NCBI RefSeq assembly: GCF_004570325.1
Contig: NZ_SPQO01000046.1
Coordinates: forward strand, 1 to 32,305
DNA length: 32,305 nucleotides
Direction: 5' to 3'
Source of the DNA: Mycobacterium sp. PS03-16
GTDB taxonomy: Bacteria > Actinomycetota > Actinomycetes > Mycobacteriales > Mycobacteriaceae
Shown here: positions 1 to 7,858 of the stretch, in pieces
How positions within the stretch are numbered: the stretch's first letter is position 1
Layout of the letters: the number at the start of each line of letters is the position of its first letter
The notes under the pieces: model-generated
Seen by the model: only the letters and a program-made list of their open reading frames with translations
What the model was told of the DNA's origin: nothing
The model's database searches: none
Program-made: the position numbers and the translations under genes

Positions 1-1269
1 CCGCGACCGACACCCGGACCGGCGCAGCCGGCGCCGGCGATCGCCGCACCGCCGTCCAGCGATCCGCACCGCTTCGGCCGGGTCGACCCGGACGGCACGG
101 TATGGCTGATCACCGGATCGGGGGAACGGGTCATCGGGTCCTGGCAGGCCGGTGATCCGGAGGCCGCGTTCGCGCACTTCGGGCGGCGCTTCGACGATCT
201 GCTCACCGAGGTCGTGCTGCTCGAACGCCGGCTGGCCAGCCACACCGGCGACGCCCGCAAGATCAAGTCGGCGGCCGCCGCGCTGGCCGAGACCCTGCCC
301 GAGGCGCACGTGCTCGGCGACGTCGATTCGGTGGCGGCGCGGCTGACCGCGATCGTCGAGCACGCCGACGAGGAGGCACAGGCCGAGCGGGCCCGCCGCG
401 ACGAGCAGCGCGCCGCCCAGCTGGCCCGCAAGGAGGCGCTGGCCGCCGAGGCCGAGGAGCTGGCCGCCACGTCGACGCAGTGGAAGACCGCCGGTGACCG
501 GCTGCGCGAGATCCTCGACGAGTGGCGCACGATCACCGGGCTGGACCGCAAGACCGACGACGCGCTGTGGAAGCGTTATTCGGCGGCGCGCGAGACGTTC
601 AACCGGCGGCGCGGGTCGCACTTCGCCGAGCTGGACCGCGGGCGTGCCGGCGCGCGGCAGGCCAAGGAGGCGCTCTGCGAGCGGGCCGAGGCCTTGTCCG
701 GGTCCACCGAGTGGGGCGCCACCAGCGCGGCGTTCCGGGATCTGCTGACCGAGTGGAAGGCGGCGGGCCGGGCCGCCAAGGACGTCGACGACGCACTGTG
801 GCAGCGGTTCAAAGCCGCCCAGGACACGTTCTTCTCGGCCCGCAACGCCGCCAGCGCCGAACGCGACGCCGAGTTCAAGGCCAACGCGGCGGCCAAGGAG
901 GCCCTGCTCGCCCAGGCCGAGGCGCTCGACACGTCGAACCTGGACGCGGCCCGCGCCGCGCTGCGGTCGATCGGCGACAAGTGGGACGCGATCGGCAAGG
1001 TGCCCCGCGAACGGAGTGCGGACCTGGAACGCCGGCTGCGGGCGGTCGAGCAGCGGATCCGCGACGCGGCGACGGCCAACCGGGTCGATCCGGAGGCCCA
1101 GGCCCGGGCCGACCAGTTCCGCGAGCGGGCCGAGCAGTACGAACGTCAGGCCGCCAAAGCCGAGGCGGCGGGCCGCACCAAGGACGCCGAGCAGGCCAGG
1201 GCCAACGCCGAACAGTGGCGACAGTGGGCCGAGGCGGCCGCGCAGTCGCTGGGCAAGCGGCGCGGTTAG
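1..1269 (+). CDS. DUF349 domain protein, 5' truncated (Rv2731-like)
   Basis: The reading frame is open from the first base, so the N-terminus lies outside the window; 422 residues are visible. The visible start is a Pro/Ala-rich linker, followed by a short globular stretch (VWLIT, near residue 40) and then a long Ala/Arg/Glu-rich, charged, helical region. Two clear DUF349 repeats are present (roughly residues 155-215 and 230-290), each with the pattern W-x-x-x-x...ALWxRFxxA; a third, weaker copy lies near 300-360. The C-terminus is coiled-coil-like and ends in a basic tail. There is no signal peptide or membrane segment in the visible part, so it is probably cytosolic. The family is conserved in actinobacteria upstream of miaB but its function is not established. 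Its stop codon overlaps the convergent stop of the next gene. Confidence 0.85.
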   Translation, partial: PRPTPGPAQPAPAIAAPPSSDPHRFGRVDPDGTVWLITGSGERVIGSWQAGDPEAAFAHFGRRFDDLLTEVVLLERRLASHTGDARKIKSAAAALAETLPEAHVLGDVDSVAARLTAIVEHADEEAQAERARRDEQRAAQLARKEALAAEAEELAATSTQWKTAGDRLREILDEWRTITGLDRKTDDALWKRYSAARETFNRRRGSHFAELDRGRAGARQAKEALCERAEALSGSTEWGATSAAFRDLLTEWKAAGRAAKDVDDALWQRFKAAQDTFFSARNAASAERDAEFKANAAAKEALLAQAEALDTSNLDAARAALRSIGDKWDAIGKVPRERSADLERRLRAVEQRIRDAATANRVDPEAQARADQFRERAEQYERQAAKAEAAGRTKDAEQARANAEQWRQWAEAAAQSLGKRRG

Positions 1270-1892
1270 CGTCCGGCGGCGTCGTCGCCGGGCCGGTCGT
1301 CGCGATCGTCGCGAGAGTCGCGCTCGTCACCCAGGGTGTCCAGCAGGCCCCTGTGCTGGTTCTCCGCGGCGCGGCGGCGGCGCTCCTCCTCGGCGGCGAG
1401 CTGTACCGCCGTGCGGGTCCACACCACCCGCGCCCAGTGGAACGTCAGCACGATCACCGCGAGCCAGCCGATGACCAGGCCGAAGCCCGGCCCCGGATAG
1501 GGCTCGGCGGCGGTCTGGCGCGACCACACGGCGAGCATGCCGATGACGCTGGCGACCGCGGATCCGGCGAGCGCCACCCACGCCACCGCCCACCGGCGGG
1601 TGAGCAGCGCCAGCATCGAGAATCCGACGGAGAACACCATCGCCAGCACGGTGAACACCCGCGACGGCAGCGACACGCCCTCGCGGGCAGCGGCGTCGGT
1701 GGCCACCAGCACGTCGAATCCCCTGGCGCCGCCGGTGTGCGGCAGCACGAACGACAGCAGCACCACGAAGACCAGGATCGCGACCACCAGAGCCCTTGTG
1801 CCCGGGTCGAAATAGCGCGCAACCCGCTGTTCGGCGGCCTCGATGTCGCCCTTGTAGGACTCGAACCCGTTGTGGTCGCCCGGTGCGCTCAT
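1266..1892 (-). CDS. four-helix membrane protein (Rv2732c-like)
   Basis: This 208-residue protein starts at the ATG at 1892, which overlaps the miaB stop by four bases (ATGA), so it is almost certainly co-translated with miaB. The N-terminal 35 residues are hydrophilic (SAPGDHNGFESYKGDIEAAE). Four hydrophobic segments follow, around residues 35-55, 75-97, 103-123 and 135-157. The C-terminal 50 residues are a charged Glu/Arg/Asp-rich cytoplasmic tail ending in RDDRDDRPGDDAAGR. It matches my memory of the Rv2732c family of conserved transmembrane proteins next to miaB. No catalytic motif is visible and the function is unknown. Confidence 0.85.
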   Translation of the reverse strand: MSAPGDHNGFESYKGDIEAAEQRVARYFDPGTRALVVAILVFVVLLSFVLPHTGGARGFDVLVATDAAAREGVSLPSRVFTVLAMVFSVGFSMLALLTRRWAVAWVALAGSAVASVIGMLAVWSRQTAAEPYPGPGFGLVIGWLAVIVLTFHWARVVWTRTAVQLAAEEERRRRAAENQHRGLLDTLGDERDSRDDRDDRPGDDAAGR

Positions 1893-3412
1893 CGGGAACA
1901 CCCGCTCGTGGCCGGTGCGGGTGCGGGCACGCCGACTCCCGGCATACCCAGGCCCACCCCGGTGCGCGGACGGATGCCGGAGGCGTGCGCATCGCCGGCC
2001 CTGGTGCGACGGTGCGACAGCAGTGCGCCGTCGGCGATCAGGTGGTGCGGCGCGGCGCCGGTGACGACGGTGGTGACGATGTCGCCGGGGCGGATGTCGC
2101 CGCCCCCGGGCGCGAAGTGCACCAGGCGGCCGTCGCGGGCGCGCCCCGACATCCGCGCCGTGGCGGCGTCCTTGCGGCCCTCCCCCGTGGCCACCAGCAG
2201 CTCCACCGTGCGGCCCACCTGGGCCAGGTTCTCGTCGAGCGAGATCTTCTCCTGCAGCTCGATCAGTCGTTGATAGCGTTCGCTGACAACGGATTTGGGG
2301 AGCTGGTCCGGCATGTCGGCCGCCGGGGTCCCCGGCCGCTTCGAGTACTGGAAGGTGAACGCGCTGGAGAAGCGGGCGGCCGCGACCACGTCGAGGGTGG
2401 CCTGGAAGTCCGCCTCGGTCTCGCCCGGGAAGCCGACGATCAGGTCGGTGGTGATGGCCGCGTGGGGGATCGCGGCGCGGACCCGGTCGATGATCGCGAG
2501 GTAGCGCTCGGCGCGGTAGGACCGGCGCATCGCGCGCAGCACCCGGTCGGAGCCCGACTGCAGCGGCATGTGCAGCGTCGGGCAGACGTTCGGCGTCTCG
2601 GCCATGGCCTCGATGACGTCGTCGGTGAACTCGGCCGGGTGCGGCGAGGTGAACCGCACCCGCTCCAGCCCCTCGATACGCCCGCAGGCGCGCAGCAGTT
2701 TGGCGAACGCGCCGCGGTCGCGGGGCAGCTCCCGGTCGGCGAACGACACGCCGTAGGCGTTGACGTTCTGGCCCAGCAGGGTCACCTCGAGCACACCCTG
2801 GTCCACCAGCGCCTGGATCTCGGCGAGGATGTCGCCCGGGCGCCGGTCGACCTCTTTGCCGCGCAGCGCCGGGACGATGCAGAACGTGCAGGTGTTGTTG
2901 CAGCCCACCGAGATCGACACCCAGCCCGAGTAGGCCGAATCCCGGGCGGCGGGCAGGGTGGACGGGAATTCCCGCAGCGCCTCGGCGATCTCGACCTGCG
3001 CGGTGCGGTTGTGGCGGGCGCGTTCGAGGAGCGCGGGCAGCGCGCCGATGTTGTGGGTGCCGAACACCACGTCGACCCACGGCGCCCGGCGCAGCACGGT
3101 GTCGCGGTCCTTCTGGGCCAGGCACCCGCCGACGGCGATCTGCATCTGCGGGTCGGCGGCCTTGCGCGGGGCAAGGTGCGACAGGTTGCCGTAGAGCTTG
3201 TTGTCGGCGTTCTCACGCACCGCGCACGTGTTGAACACGACCACGTCGGCGTCGCCACCGTCGTCGGCGCGCCGGTAGCCGGCGGCCTCCAACAGGCCCG
3301 CCAGGCGCTCGGAATCGTGCACGTTCATCTGGCAGCCGTACGTGCGGACCTGATAGGTGCGCGCGTCGTGCGGCCGCGCGCCCGCCGCCTGCTGCGTCAC
3401 CGTCGAAGTCAC
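1889..3412 (-). CDS. miaB: tRNA-2-methylthio-N6-isopentenyladenosine-37 synthase MiaB
   Basis: This is the radical-SAM methylthiotransferase that adds the 2-methylthio group to i6A37 of tRNAs. All three domains can be read. The N-terminal UPF0004 domain has three cluster cysteines in YGCQMN, FNTCAVREN and GGCLAQ. The radical-SAM core has the CX3CX2C motif (CNNTCTFC), and a C-terminal TRAM region follows (VELLVATGEGRKD to GDIVTTVV). I chose the GTG at 3412 (MTSTVTQQ..., 507 residues) over an ATG at 3484. The longer form would run into the gluA promoter, and a TACCAT hexamer lies six bases before the GTG, as in leaderless mycobacterial genes. The gene overlaps the downstream membrane-protein gene by four bases and diverges from gluA. 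Confidence 0.93.
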   Translation of the reverse strand: MTSTVTQQAAGARPHDARTYQVRTYGCQMNVHDSERLAGLLEAAGYRRADDGGDADVVVFNTCAVRENADNKLYGNLSHLAPRKAADPQMQIAVGGCLAQKDRDTVLRRAPWVDVVFGTHNIGALPALLERARHNRTAQVEIAEALREFPSTLPAARDSAYSGWVSISVGCNNTCTFCIVPALRGKEVDRRPGDILAEIQALVDQGVLEVTLLGQNVNAYGVSFADRELPRDRGAFAKLLRACGRIEGLERVRFTSPHPAEFTDDVIEAMAETPNVCPTLHMPLQSGSDRVLRAMRRSYRAERYLAIIDRVRAAIPHAAITTDLIVGFPGETEADFQATLDVVAAARFSSAFTFQYSKRPGTPAADMPDQLPKSVVSERYQRLIELQEKISLDENLAQVGRTVELLVATGEGRKDAATARMSGRARDGRLVHFAPGGGDIRPGDIVTTVVTGAAPHHLIADGALLSHRRTRAGDAHASGIRPRTGVGLGMPGVGVPAPAPATSGCSR

Positions 3413-3418
3413 GGCCCC

Positions 3419-3424
3419 ATGGTA
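3419..3424 (-). promoter_or_regulatory. -10 hexamer for leaderless miaB
   Basis: On the minus strand the hexamer TACCAT fits TANNNT and ends six bases before the GTG at 3412, the spacing expected if transcription starts at the start codon. No clear -35 element is visible. Confidence 0.45.
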
Positions 3425-3472
3425 CGGGGACGCCGGATTGACGAGATGCGGGCACATCACGCCTTCCCTGGG

Positions 3473-3478
3473 TAAGGT
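3473..3478 (+). promoter_or_regulatory. -10 hexamer for gluABCD
   Basis: TAAGGT lies eight bases before the gluA ATG, consistent with a leaderless or very short-leader transcript. TTGACG at 3438-3443 is too far upstream to be its -35 partner. Confidence 0.4.
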
Positions 3479-3486
3479 CTGCACCC

Positions 3487-4284
3487 ATGGAAACGGCCGG
3501 GGACACCAGCGGACCGGACGCGCGGGTGGTCGAACCGGCGTCGCTGTCGGTGCCGATGATCTCGATGCAGGGGGTCAACAAGCACTTCGGCGCCCTGCAC
3601 GTGCTCAAGGACATCAACCTCACCGTGGACCGCGGCCAGGTCGTCGTGGTGCTGGGCCCGTCGGGGTCGGGCAAATCCACGCTGTGCCGCACCATCAACC
3701 GGCTCGAGACCATCGACACGGGGTCCATCGCGATCGACGGCGAGGTGCTGCCGGAGGAGGGTCGCAAGCTCGCGCAGCTGCGGTCCGACGTGGGCATGGT
3801 GTTCCAGTCGTTCAACCTGTTCGCGCACAAGACCATCCTGGAGAACGTCACGCTGGCGCCGATGAAGGTGCGCCGGCTCGGCAAAGACGCCGCGCGCGAC
3901 GCCGCCATGGCGCTGCTCGAGCGCGTCGGGGTGGCCAATCAGGCCGACAAGTACCCCGCCCAGCTGTCGGGCGGCCAGCAGCAGCGCGTCGCGATCGCCC
4001 GCTCGCTGGCGATGAACCCCAAGGTCATGCTGTTCGACGAACCGACCAGCGCGCTGGACCCGGAGATGATCAACGAAGTGCTGGCGGTGATGTCGGCGCT
4101 GGCCGCCGACGGTATGACCATGCTGGTGGTCACCCACGAGATGGGGTTCGCGCGCCGGGCGTCGGATCGCGTGGTCTTCATGTCCGACGGCGCGATCGTC
4201 GAGGATGCCGAACCGGCCCAGTTCTTCGACAACCCCCGCACGGAGCGGGCCAAAGACTTCCTCGGCAAGATCCTCCATCACTAA
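3487..4284 (+). CDS. gluA: glutamate ABC transporter ATP-binding protein GluA
   Basis: This 265-residue polar amino-acid ABC ATPase energises uptake through the GluC/GluD permeases. Visible motifs are Walker A GPSGSGKST (57-65), Q-loop Gln107 in VFQSFNLF, signature LSGGQQQR (160-167), Walker B VMLFDEP (180-186), D-loop SALDPE and switch His217 in VVTHEMG. The ABC core starts near residue 24 (PMISMQGVNKHFG), so the first ~20 residues are an extra tail; an internal start is possible but the ATG at 3487 is supported by the upstream TAAGGT. The gene leads the gluABCD operon, with 24 bases before gluB. Substrate is inferred from similarity to corynebacterial gluABCD and its position next to recX/recA; glutamine or aspartate cannot be excluded. 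Confidence 0.92.
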   Translation: METAGDTSGPDARVVEPASLSVPMISMQGVNKHFGALHVLKDINLTVDRGQVVVVLGPSGSGKSTLCRTINRLETIDTGSIAIDGEVLPEEGRKLAQLRSDVGMVFQSFNLFAHKTILENVTLAPMKVRRLGKDAARDAAMALLERVGVANQADKYPAQLSGGQQQRVAIARSLAMNPKVMLFDEPTSALDPEMINEVLAVMSALAADGMTMLVVTHEMGFARRASDRVVFMSDGAIVEDAEPAQFFDNPRTERAKDFLGKILHH

Positions 4285-4308
4285 CGCCCGGCGAAAGGAA
4301 CCCGATTC

Positions 4309-5154
4309 ATGCCGTTCATCTCGATGCCCTCGCGCACGCGCTCGCTAGGACGCGCCGCGGCCGCGGTCGCGGTGGCCGCCGGTCTCTCCCTGGCCATGAC
4401 CGCGTGCGGCGGCGGCGGTGACAGTGGCGACGGCAACTCGATCGTCATCGGCACCAAGTTCGACCAACCGGGCCTCGGCCTGCGCAACCCGGACGGCACG
4501 ATGAGCGGTTTCGACGTCGACGTCGCGACCTACGTCGCCGGTGAGCTCGGCTACACCCCCGAGCAGATCGAGTGGAAGGAAGCCCCGTCGGCGCAGCGCG
4601 AGACGCTGATCCAGAACGACCAGGTGGACTACATCGTCGCCACCTACTCGATCACCGACTCCCGCAAGGAGAAGGTCGATTTCGCCGGCCCCTATCTGAT
4701 CACCGGCCAGAGCCTGCTGGTGCGCGCCGACAACACCGACATCACCGGCGCGGCGTCGCTGCAGAACAACAAGCGGCTGTGCTCGGTGTCCGGTTCGACG
4801 CCGGCTCAGCGCATCAAGGACGAGTACCCGGGTGTGCAGCTGCAGCAGTACGACACCTACTCGGCCTGCATCGAGGCGCTCAAGAACAACGCGATCGACG
4901 CGGTGACCACCGACGAGGTGATCCTGGCCGGGTACGCCGCCCAGGATCCCGGGGCGTTCAAGCTGGTCGGTGACACGTTCTCCGAGGAGCGCTACGGCAT
5001 CGGCCTGAAGAAGGACGACACCGAGATGCGCAACAAGATCAACGACGCGATCGAGAAGATGGAGTCCAGCGGCGCCTGGAAGGAAGCGTTCGACAAGAAC
5101 CTCGGCCCGGCCGGCATCACGGCGCCGACGCCGCCGCAGGTCGACCGCTACTGA
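4309..5154 (+). CDS. gluB: glutamate-binding lipoprotein GluB
   Basis: This 281-residue family-3 extracellular solute-binding protein is the substrate receptor of the importer. It begins with a basic n-region and hydrophobic core and has a lipobox-like MTAC with Cys33 as the lipidation site, followed by a flexible GGGGDSGDG linker, so it should be anchored on the outer face of the membrane. The mature part shows typical SBP_bac_3 features: GFDVDVATYVA, DYIVATYSITDSRKEKVDFAGPY, and Cys residues at LCSVSG and YSACIEAL that could pair. A good ribosome-binding site (GAAAGGA) precedes the ATG at 4309. It lies between gluA and gluC in one operon. Confidence 0.93.
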   Translation: MPFISMPSRTRSLGRAAAAVAVAAGLSLAMTACGGGGDSGDGNSIVIGTKFDQPGLGLRNPDGTMSGFDVDVATYVAGELGYTPEQIEWKEAPSAQRETLIQNDQVDYIVATYSITDSRKEKVDFAGPYLITGQSLLVRADNTDITGAASLQNNKRLCSVSGSTPAQRIKDEYPGVQLQQYDTYSACIEALKNNAIDAVTTDEVILAGYAAQDPGAFKLVGDTFSEERYGIGLKKDDTEMRNKINDAIEKMESSGAWKEAFDKNLGPAGITAPTPPQVDRY

Positions 5155-5175
5155 CGCGAGGACAACGCTCCGACC

Positions 5176-5856
5176 GTGGAGATATTCACCGAGTACCGCG
5201 ACGAGATCTTCGCGGCGTTCTGGACCACGATCCAGTTGACCGTGTTCTCCGCGGTCGGGGCGTTGATCCTGGGCACGATCCTGGCGGCCATGCGGCTGTC
5301 GCCCGTGCCGATGCTCAACTGGCTCGGCACCGCGTACGTCAACGTCGTGCGCAATACGCCGCTGACCCTGATCATCCTGTTCTGTTCGTTCGGCATCAGC
5401 CAGACGCTGGGGATCACGCTGGCCGACCGGCAGTCGCCGACGTCGATCGAGGACAGCAACTTTCGGCTGGCCGTGCTCGGATTGACCGTCTACACCGCGT
5501 CTTTCGTGTGCGAGACGGTGCGCTCCGGGGTCAACACCGTGCCGCTCGGCCAGGCCGAGGCGGCCCGCTCGCTGGGGCTGACATTCGGTCAGAACCTGCG
5601 GATGATTTTGTTGCCGCAGGCGTTTCGCGCCGTCCTGATCCCGCTGGGGTCGGTACTGATCGCGTTGACCAAGAACACCACGATCGCCTCGGCGATCGGG
5701 GTGGCCGAGGCGGCGTTGCTGATGAAGGAGATGATCGAGAACACCGCGGCGCTGATGACGGTCGGGACGATCTTCGCGACCGGCTTCGTCGTATTGACGT
5801 TGCCGCTCGGGTTGTTGTTCGGCTGGCTGGGCAGACGGCTGGCGGTGGCCCGGTGA
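5176..5856 (+). CDS. gluC: glutamate ABC transporter permease GluC
   Basis: This 226-residue His/Glu/Gln/Arg/opine-type permease starts at a GTG 21 bases after gluB. It has hydrophobic segments near residues 15-38, 55-75, 95-115, 145-165 and 190-212. The EAA loop that contacts the ATPase is visible as EAARSLGLTFGQNLRMILLPQA. The region after residue 75 contains a polar insert (TLADRQSPTSIEDSN) before the third helix. It forms the membrane channel together with GluD; the two permeases are clearly paralogous. The assignment to the importer is certain from context, while the exact substrate is inferred. Confidence 0.92.
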   Translation: MEIFTEYRDEIFAAFWTTIQLTVFSAVGALILGTILAAMRLSPVPMLNWLGTAYVNVVRNTPLTLIILFCSFGISQTLGITLADRQSPTSIEDSNFRLAVLGLTVYTASFVCETVRSGVNTVPLGQAEAARSLGLTFGQNLRMILLPQAFRAVLIPLGSVLIALTKNTTIASAIGVAEAALLMKEMIENTAALMTVGTIFATGFVVLTLPLGLLFGWLGRRLAVAR

Positions 5857-5875
5857 CCGGACAGGGAGATCAGCG

Positions 5876-6754
5876 ATGAGCGGCACGGTGCTGTTCGATG
5901 CGCCGGGGCCCCGCGCGCGCACCCGCAACCTGATCGTCAGCGTGATCACGGTGGTGATCACGCTCGGGCTGGCGTGGGTGGTGTACTCGCGGCTCGAGGA
6001 ACGGGGACAGCTCGACGCGGCCAAGTGGGAGCCGTTCCTGACCTCGAACCTGTGGACGACGTACGTGCTGCCCGGTGTGCAGGGCACATTGACCGCCGCG
6101 GCGGTGTCGATCGTGCTGGCGCTCGCGCTCGGGTTCCTGCTCGGGGTGGGCCGGATGTCCACGATCCCGCCGGTCCGGTGGGTGTGCGCGGTGATCGTGG
6201 AGTTCTTTCGCGCGGTCCCCGTGCTGATCATGATGATCTTCGCGTACTTCCTGTACGCGTTCTACGACGTCTTCGAGTCCAAGTACCTCGCGCTGGCGGG
6301 TGTCATCACCGGGCTGACGCTCTACAACGGCGCGGTGATCGCCGAGATCGTCCGCGCCGGCGTCCACGCGCTGCCCCGCGGTCAAGCCGAGGCGGCGTCG
6401 GCACTGGGCCTGCGGTGGGGGCAGACCATGCGGTCGATCCTGTTACCCCAGGCGATCACGTCGATGCTGCCGGTACTGGTTTCGCAGCTCGTCGTCGTGC
6501 TCAAGGACACCGCGATCGGCTACCAGATCACGTTCGTGGAAATGGTCCGGCAGGGCACCGTCGTCGGCTCGTCCTACGGCAACTACATCCCGGCGCTCAT
6601 CGTGATCGCGCTGCTGATGATCAGCGTGAACTTCGCGCTGTCGGCGCTGGCGACGCGGCTGGAACGCCGCATGCGGCGCTCGCGCCGCGGGCCGGCCCCG
6701 CTGGAGACCGATGCGGTCGAGCAGGAGGGCGCCCCGGGCGCACGGGCCCTCTGA
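5876..6754 (+). CDS. gluD: glutamate ABC transporter permease GluD
   Basis: This 292-residue second permease of the importer starts at an ATG 19 bases after gluC, with AGGGAGAT as ribosome-binding site. A first hydrophobic segment (residues ~20-40) is followed by an extracytoplasmic loop, then the conserved permease core with the EAA loop EAASALGLRWGQTMRSILLPQA. The C-terminal tail after the last helix is basic and then acidic (ERRMRRSRRGPAPLETDAVEQEG), a cytoplasmic extension absent from GluC. It is the last gene of the operon and ends five bases before the convergent gene at 6760, leaving no room for an intergenic terminator. Confidence 0.92.
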   Translation: MSGTVLFDAPGPRARTRNLIVSVITVVITLGLAWVVYSRLEERGQLDAAKWEPFLTSNLWTTYVLPGVQGTLTAAAVSIVLALALGFLLGVGRMSTIPPVRWVCAVIVEFFRAVPVLIMMIFAYFLYAFYDVFESKYLALAGVITGLTLYNGAVIAEIVRAGVHALPRGQAEAASALGLRWGQTMRSILLPQAITSMLPVLVSQLVVVLKDTAIGYQITFVEMVRQGTVVGSSYGNYIPALIVIALLMISVNFALSALATRLERRMRRSRRGPAPLETDAVEQEGAPGARAL

Positions 6755-6759
6755 GACCG

Positions 6760-7385
6760 TCAGGGCGTCCACTGCGGTGAGCGGCCGAGGTGGCGCAGCA
6801 TCCGGTCGAAGACGGGCTCGGCGGCGAGGGCGGCAGCGGCAGGCAGCGCGGGCGCGAACGGGCTGTGCGGCTGCGTGCGGAGGTCCCCGTCGGGGACGGC
6901 GAACACGAGAGGCGCGGCCGAGTTGACCACCTCGTCGGGGAGCGCGAACGGCGCACACCCAGCGCACGGGCGACGTCCCAGCCGTGCACGACGTAGTCCA
7001 CGAAGTGGAACTGAATCGCCTGCGCCCCGGGCACACTCACGCCCGGGCCGAAGTCGGGGATGGCGAACGACACCTCGAGCACGCCCTCGGCGGCGAACGC
7101 ATCGAGCACCTCGTCGGCGGCCGCGGCATACGTACCCGCGGGGTCCCGCCGAACCGCGTCGGCGAGCGACTCCGCATCCCACACCGAAGGATCGGCGCCG
7201 CGGCCCCGTGCCGCAGCGGCGAAGCCGCGGTGCTGGATGGCCATGTGGGCGAGCAGATCGCCGAGATCCCAGCCGGCACACGGCGTCGGCCGGCCCAGAT
7301 CGGCGCCCGTCACCGCCGACACGACGTCGACGGAGGCGAGCACGGCGGTGCGGTGCTGGGGACGGACATCAACATTTGTAAGCAT
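6760..7385 (-). pseudogene. TIGR03086-type (mycothiol maleylpyruvate isomerase/DinB-like) gene with apparent frameshift
   Basis: From the ATG at 7385, 144 residues read as a normal TIGR03086/DinB-fold metal-binding protein (TPCAGWDLGDLLAHMAIQHRG, then FVDYVVHGWDVARALGV). The expected C-terminal half (PFALPDEVVNSAAPLVFAVP, then FDRMLRHLGRSPQW, stop at 6760) continues in a different frame; the switch is at about 6951-6956. Restoring one base gives a protein of about 208 residues, normal for the family. Without it the frame runs to 6621, 254 residues, antisense to the end of gluD. Histidines for a metal site are present in the intact half (HMAIQH, HGWD). The family includes mycothiol-dependent enzymes, but the substrate is unknown. 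It may be a real pseudogene or a sequencing error. It diverges from the MarR gene and probably shares its operator. Confidence 0.7.
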
Positions 7386-7410
7386 GTGCCTATGATATGC
7401 ACACGCTTAC
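7378..7410. promoter_or_regulatory. inverted repeat, probable MarR operator
   Basis: GTAAGCATGTGC (7378-7389) and GCACACGCTTAC (7399-7410) are arms of an inverted repeat matching at 11 of 12 positions around a 9-base AT-rich centre. The centre contains TATGAT (+) and TATCAT (-) hexamers. The site overlaps the start codon of the divergent DinB-like gene, so binding by the adjacent MarR protein would shut off that gene and probably its own. Confidence 0.65.
7392..7397 (-). promoter_or_regulatory. -10 hexamer for the DinB-like gene
   Basis: TATCAT on the minus strand, one base from TATAAT, ends six bases before the ATG at 7385. This predicts a leaderless transcript whose -10 element lies inside the inverted repeat. 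Confidence 0.45.
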
Positions 7411-7425
7411 CATATCGGCAATGCC

Positions 7426-7431
7426 TAGGAT
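7426..7431 (+). promoter_or_regulatory. -10 hexamer for marR-type gene
   Basis: TAGGAT ends six bases before the ATG at 7438, consistent with a leaderless transcript. The right arm of the inverted repeat would then occupy the -35 area. Confidence 0.4.
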
Positions 7432-7437
7432 CGGTCC

Positions 7438-7857
7438 ATGTCCACGCGGCGTCCCGATCTCGCGGCGCTACTGGCGCCCCTGCTGCGCGACCTGGCCGCC
7501 GCCGAGGTGCCGATCCTCGAACAGCACGGCCTGACGATGTGGCAGTACAGCGTGCTGGTCGCCCTCGACCGGGCGCCGATGCGCACCCAGGCCGCCCTGG
7601 CCGAGGCGATCAATGCGGACAAGACCCGCATCATCCCGACCCTCGAGGAATTGCAGCGGCGTGGCTACATCGAGCGCCACCCGGCTCCCGACGACCGCCG
7701 GGTGCGCCTCCTGGCCATCACCGAAGCCGGTCGCACGGTCAAAGACGCCGCACAGATCGACATCCAGCGAGGCGAGCACCGCTGGCTGTCACGGCTTCCC
7801 GCCGACGATCGGGCCACCTTCCTGCGCCTGCTCCAGCAGCTCGCCGGCGACGCCTGA
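7438..7857 (+). CDS. MarR family transcriptional regulator
   Basis: This 139-residue regulator has a typical MarR winged helix: a dimerisation helix at the N-terminus, then the helix-turn-helix (TQAALAEAINADKTRIIPTL), the recognition helix leading into LEELQRRGYIER, and the wing with the hallmark DDRRVRLLAITEAG. The C-terminal helix (RATFLRLLQQLA) would complete the dimer interface. It has no cysteine, so a thiol switch is unlikely; a small ligand is more probable. The neighbouring divergent gene and the inverted repeat at 7378-7410 suggest it represses both. It ends one base before the convergent recX stop. Confidence 0.9.
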   Translation: MSTRRPDLAALLAPLLRDLAAAEVPILEQHGLTMWQYSVLVALDRAPMRTQAALAEAINADKTRIIPTLEELQRRGYIERHPAPDDRRVRLLAITEAGRTVKDAAQIDIQRGEHRWLSRLPADDRATFLRLLQQLAGDA

Positions 7858-7858
7858 C

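Noticed and set aside
3413..3484. Longer miaB start at 3484
   Set aside because: It would add 24 unconserved residues and cover the gluA promoter. The GTG at 3412 has a well-spaced TACCAT.
4345..6231. 628-codon open frame antisense to gluB-gluD
   Set aside because: Very long antisense frames are expected in GC-rich DNA. The translation is low-complexity Arg/His/Asp-rich with no family motif, while the sense strand encodes a clear ABC operon.
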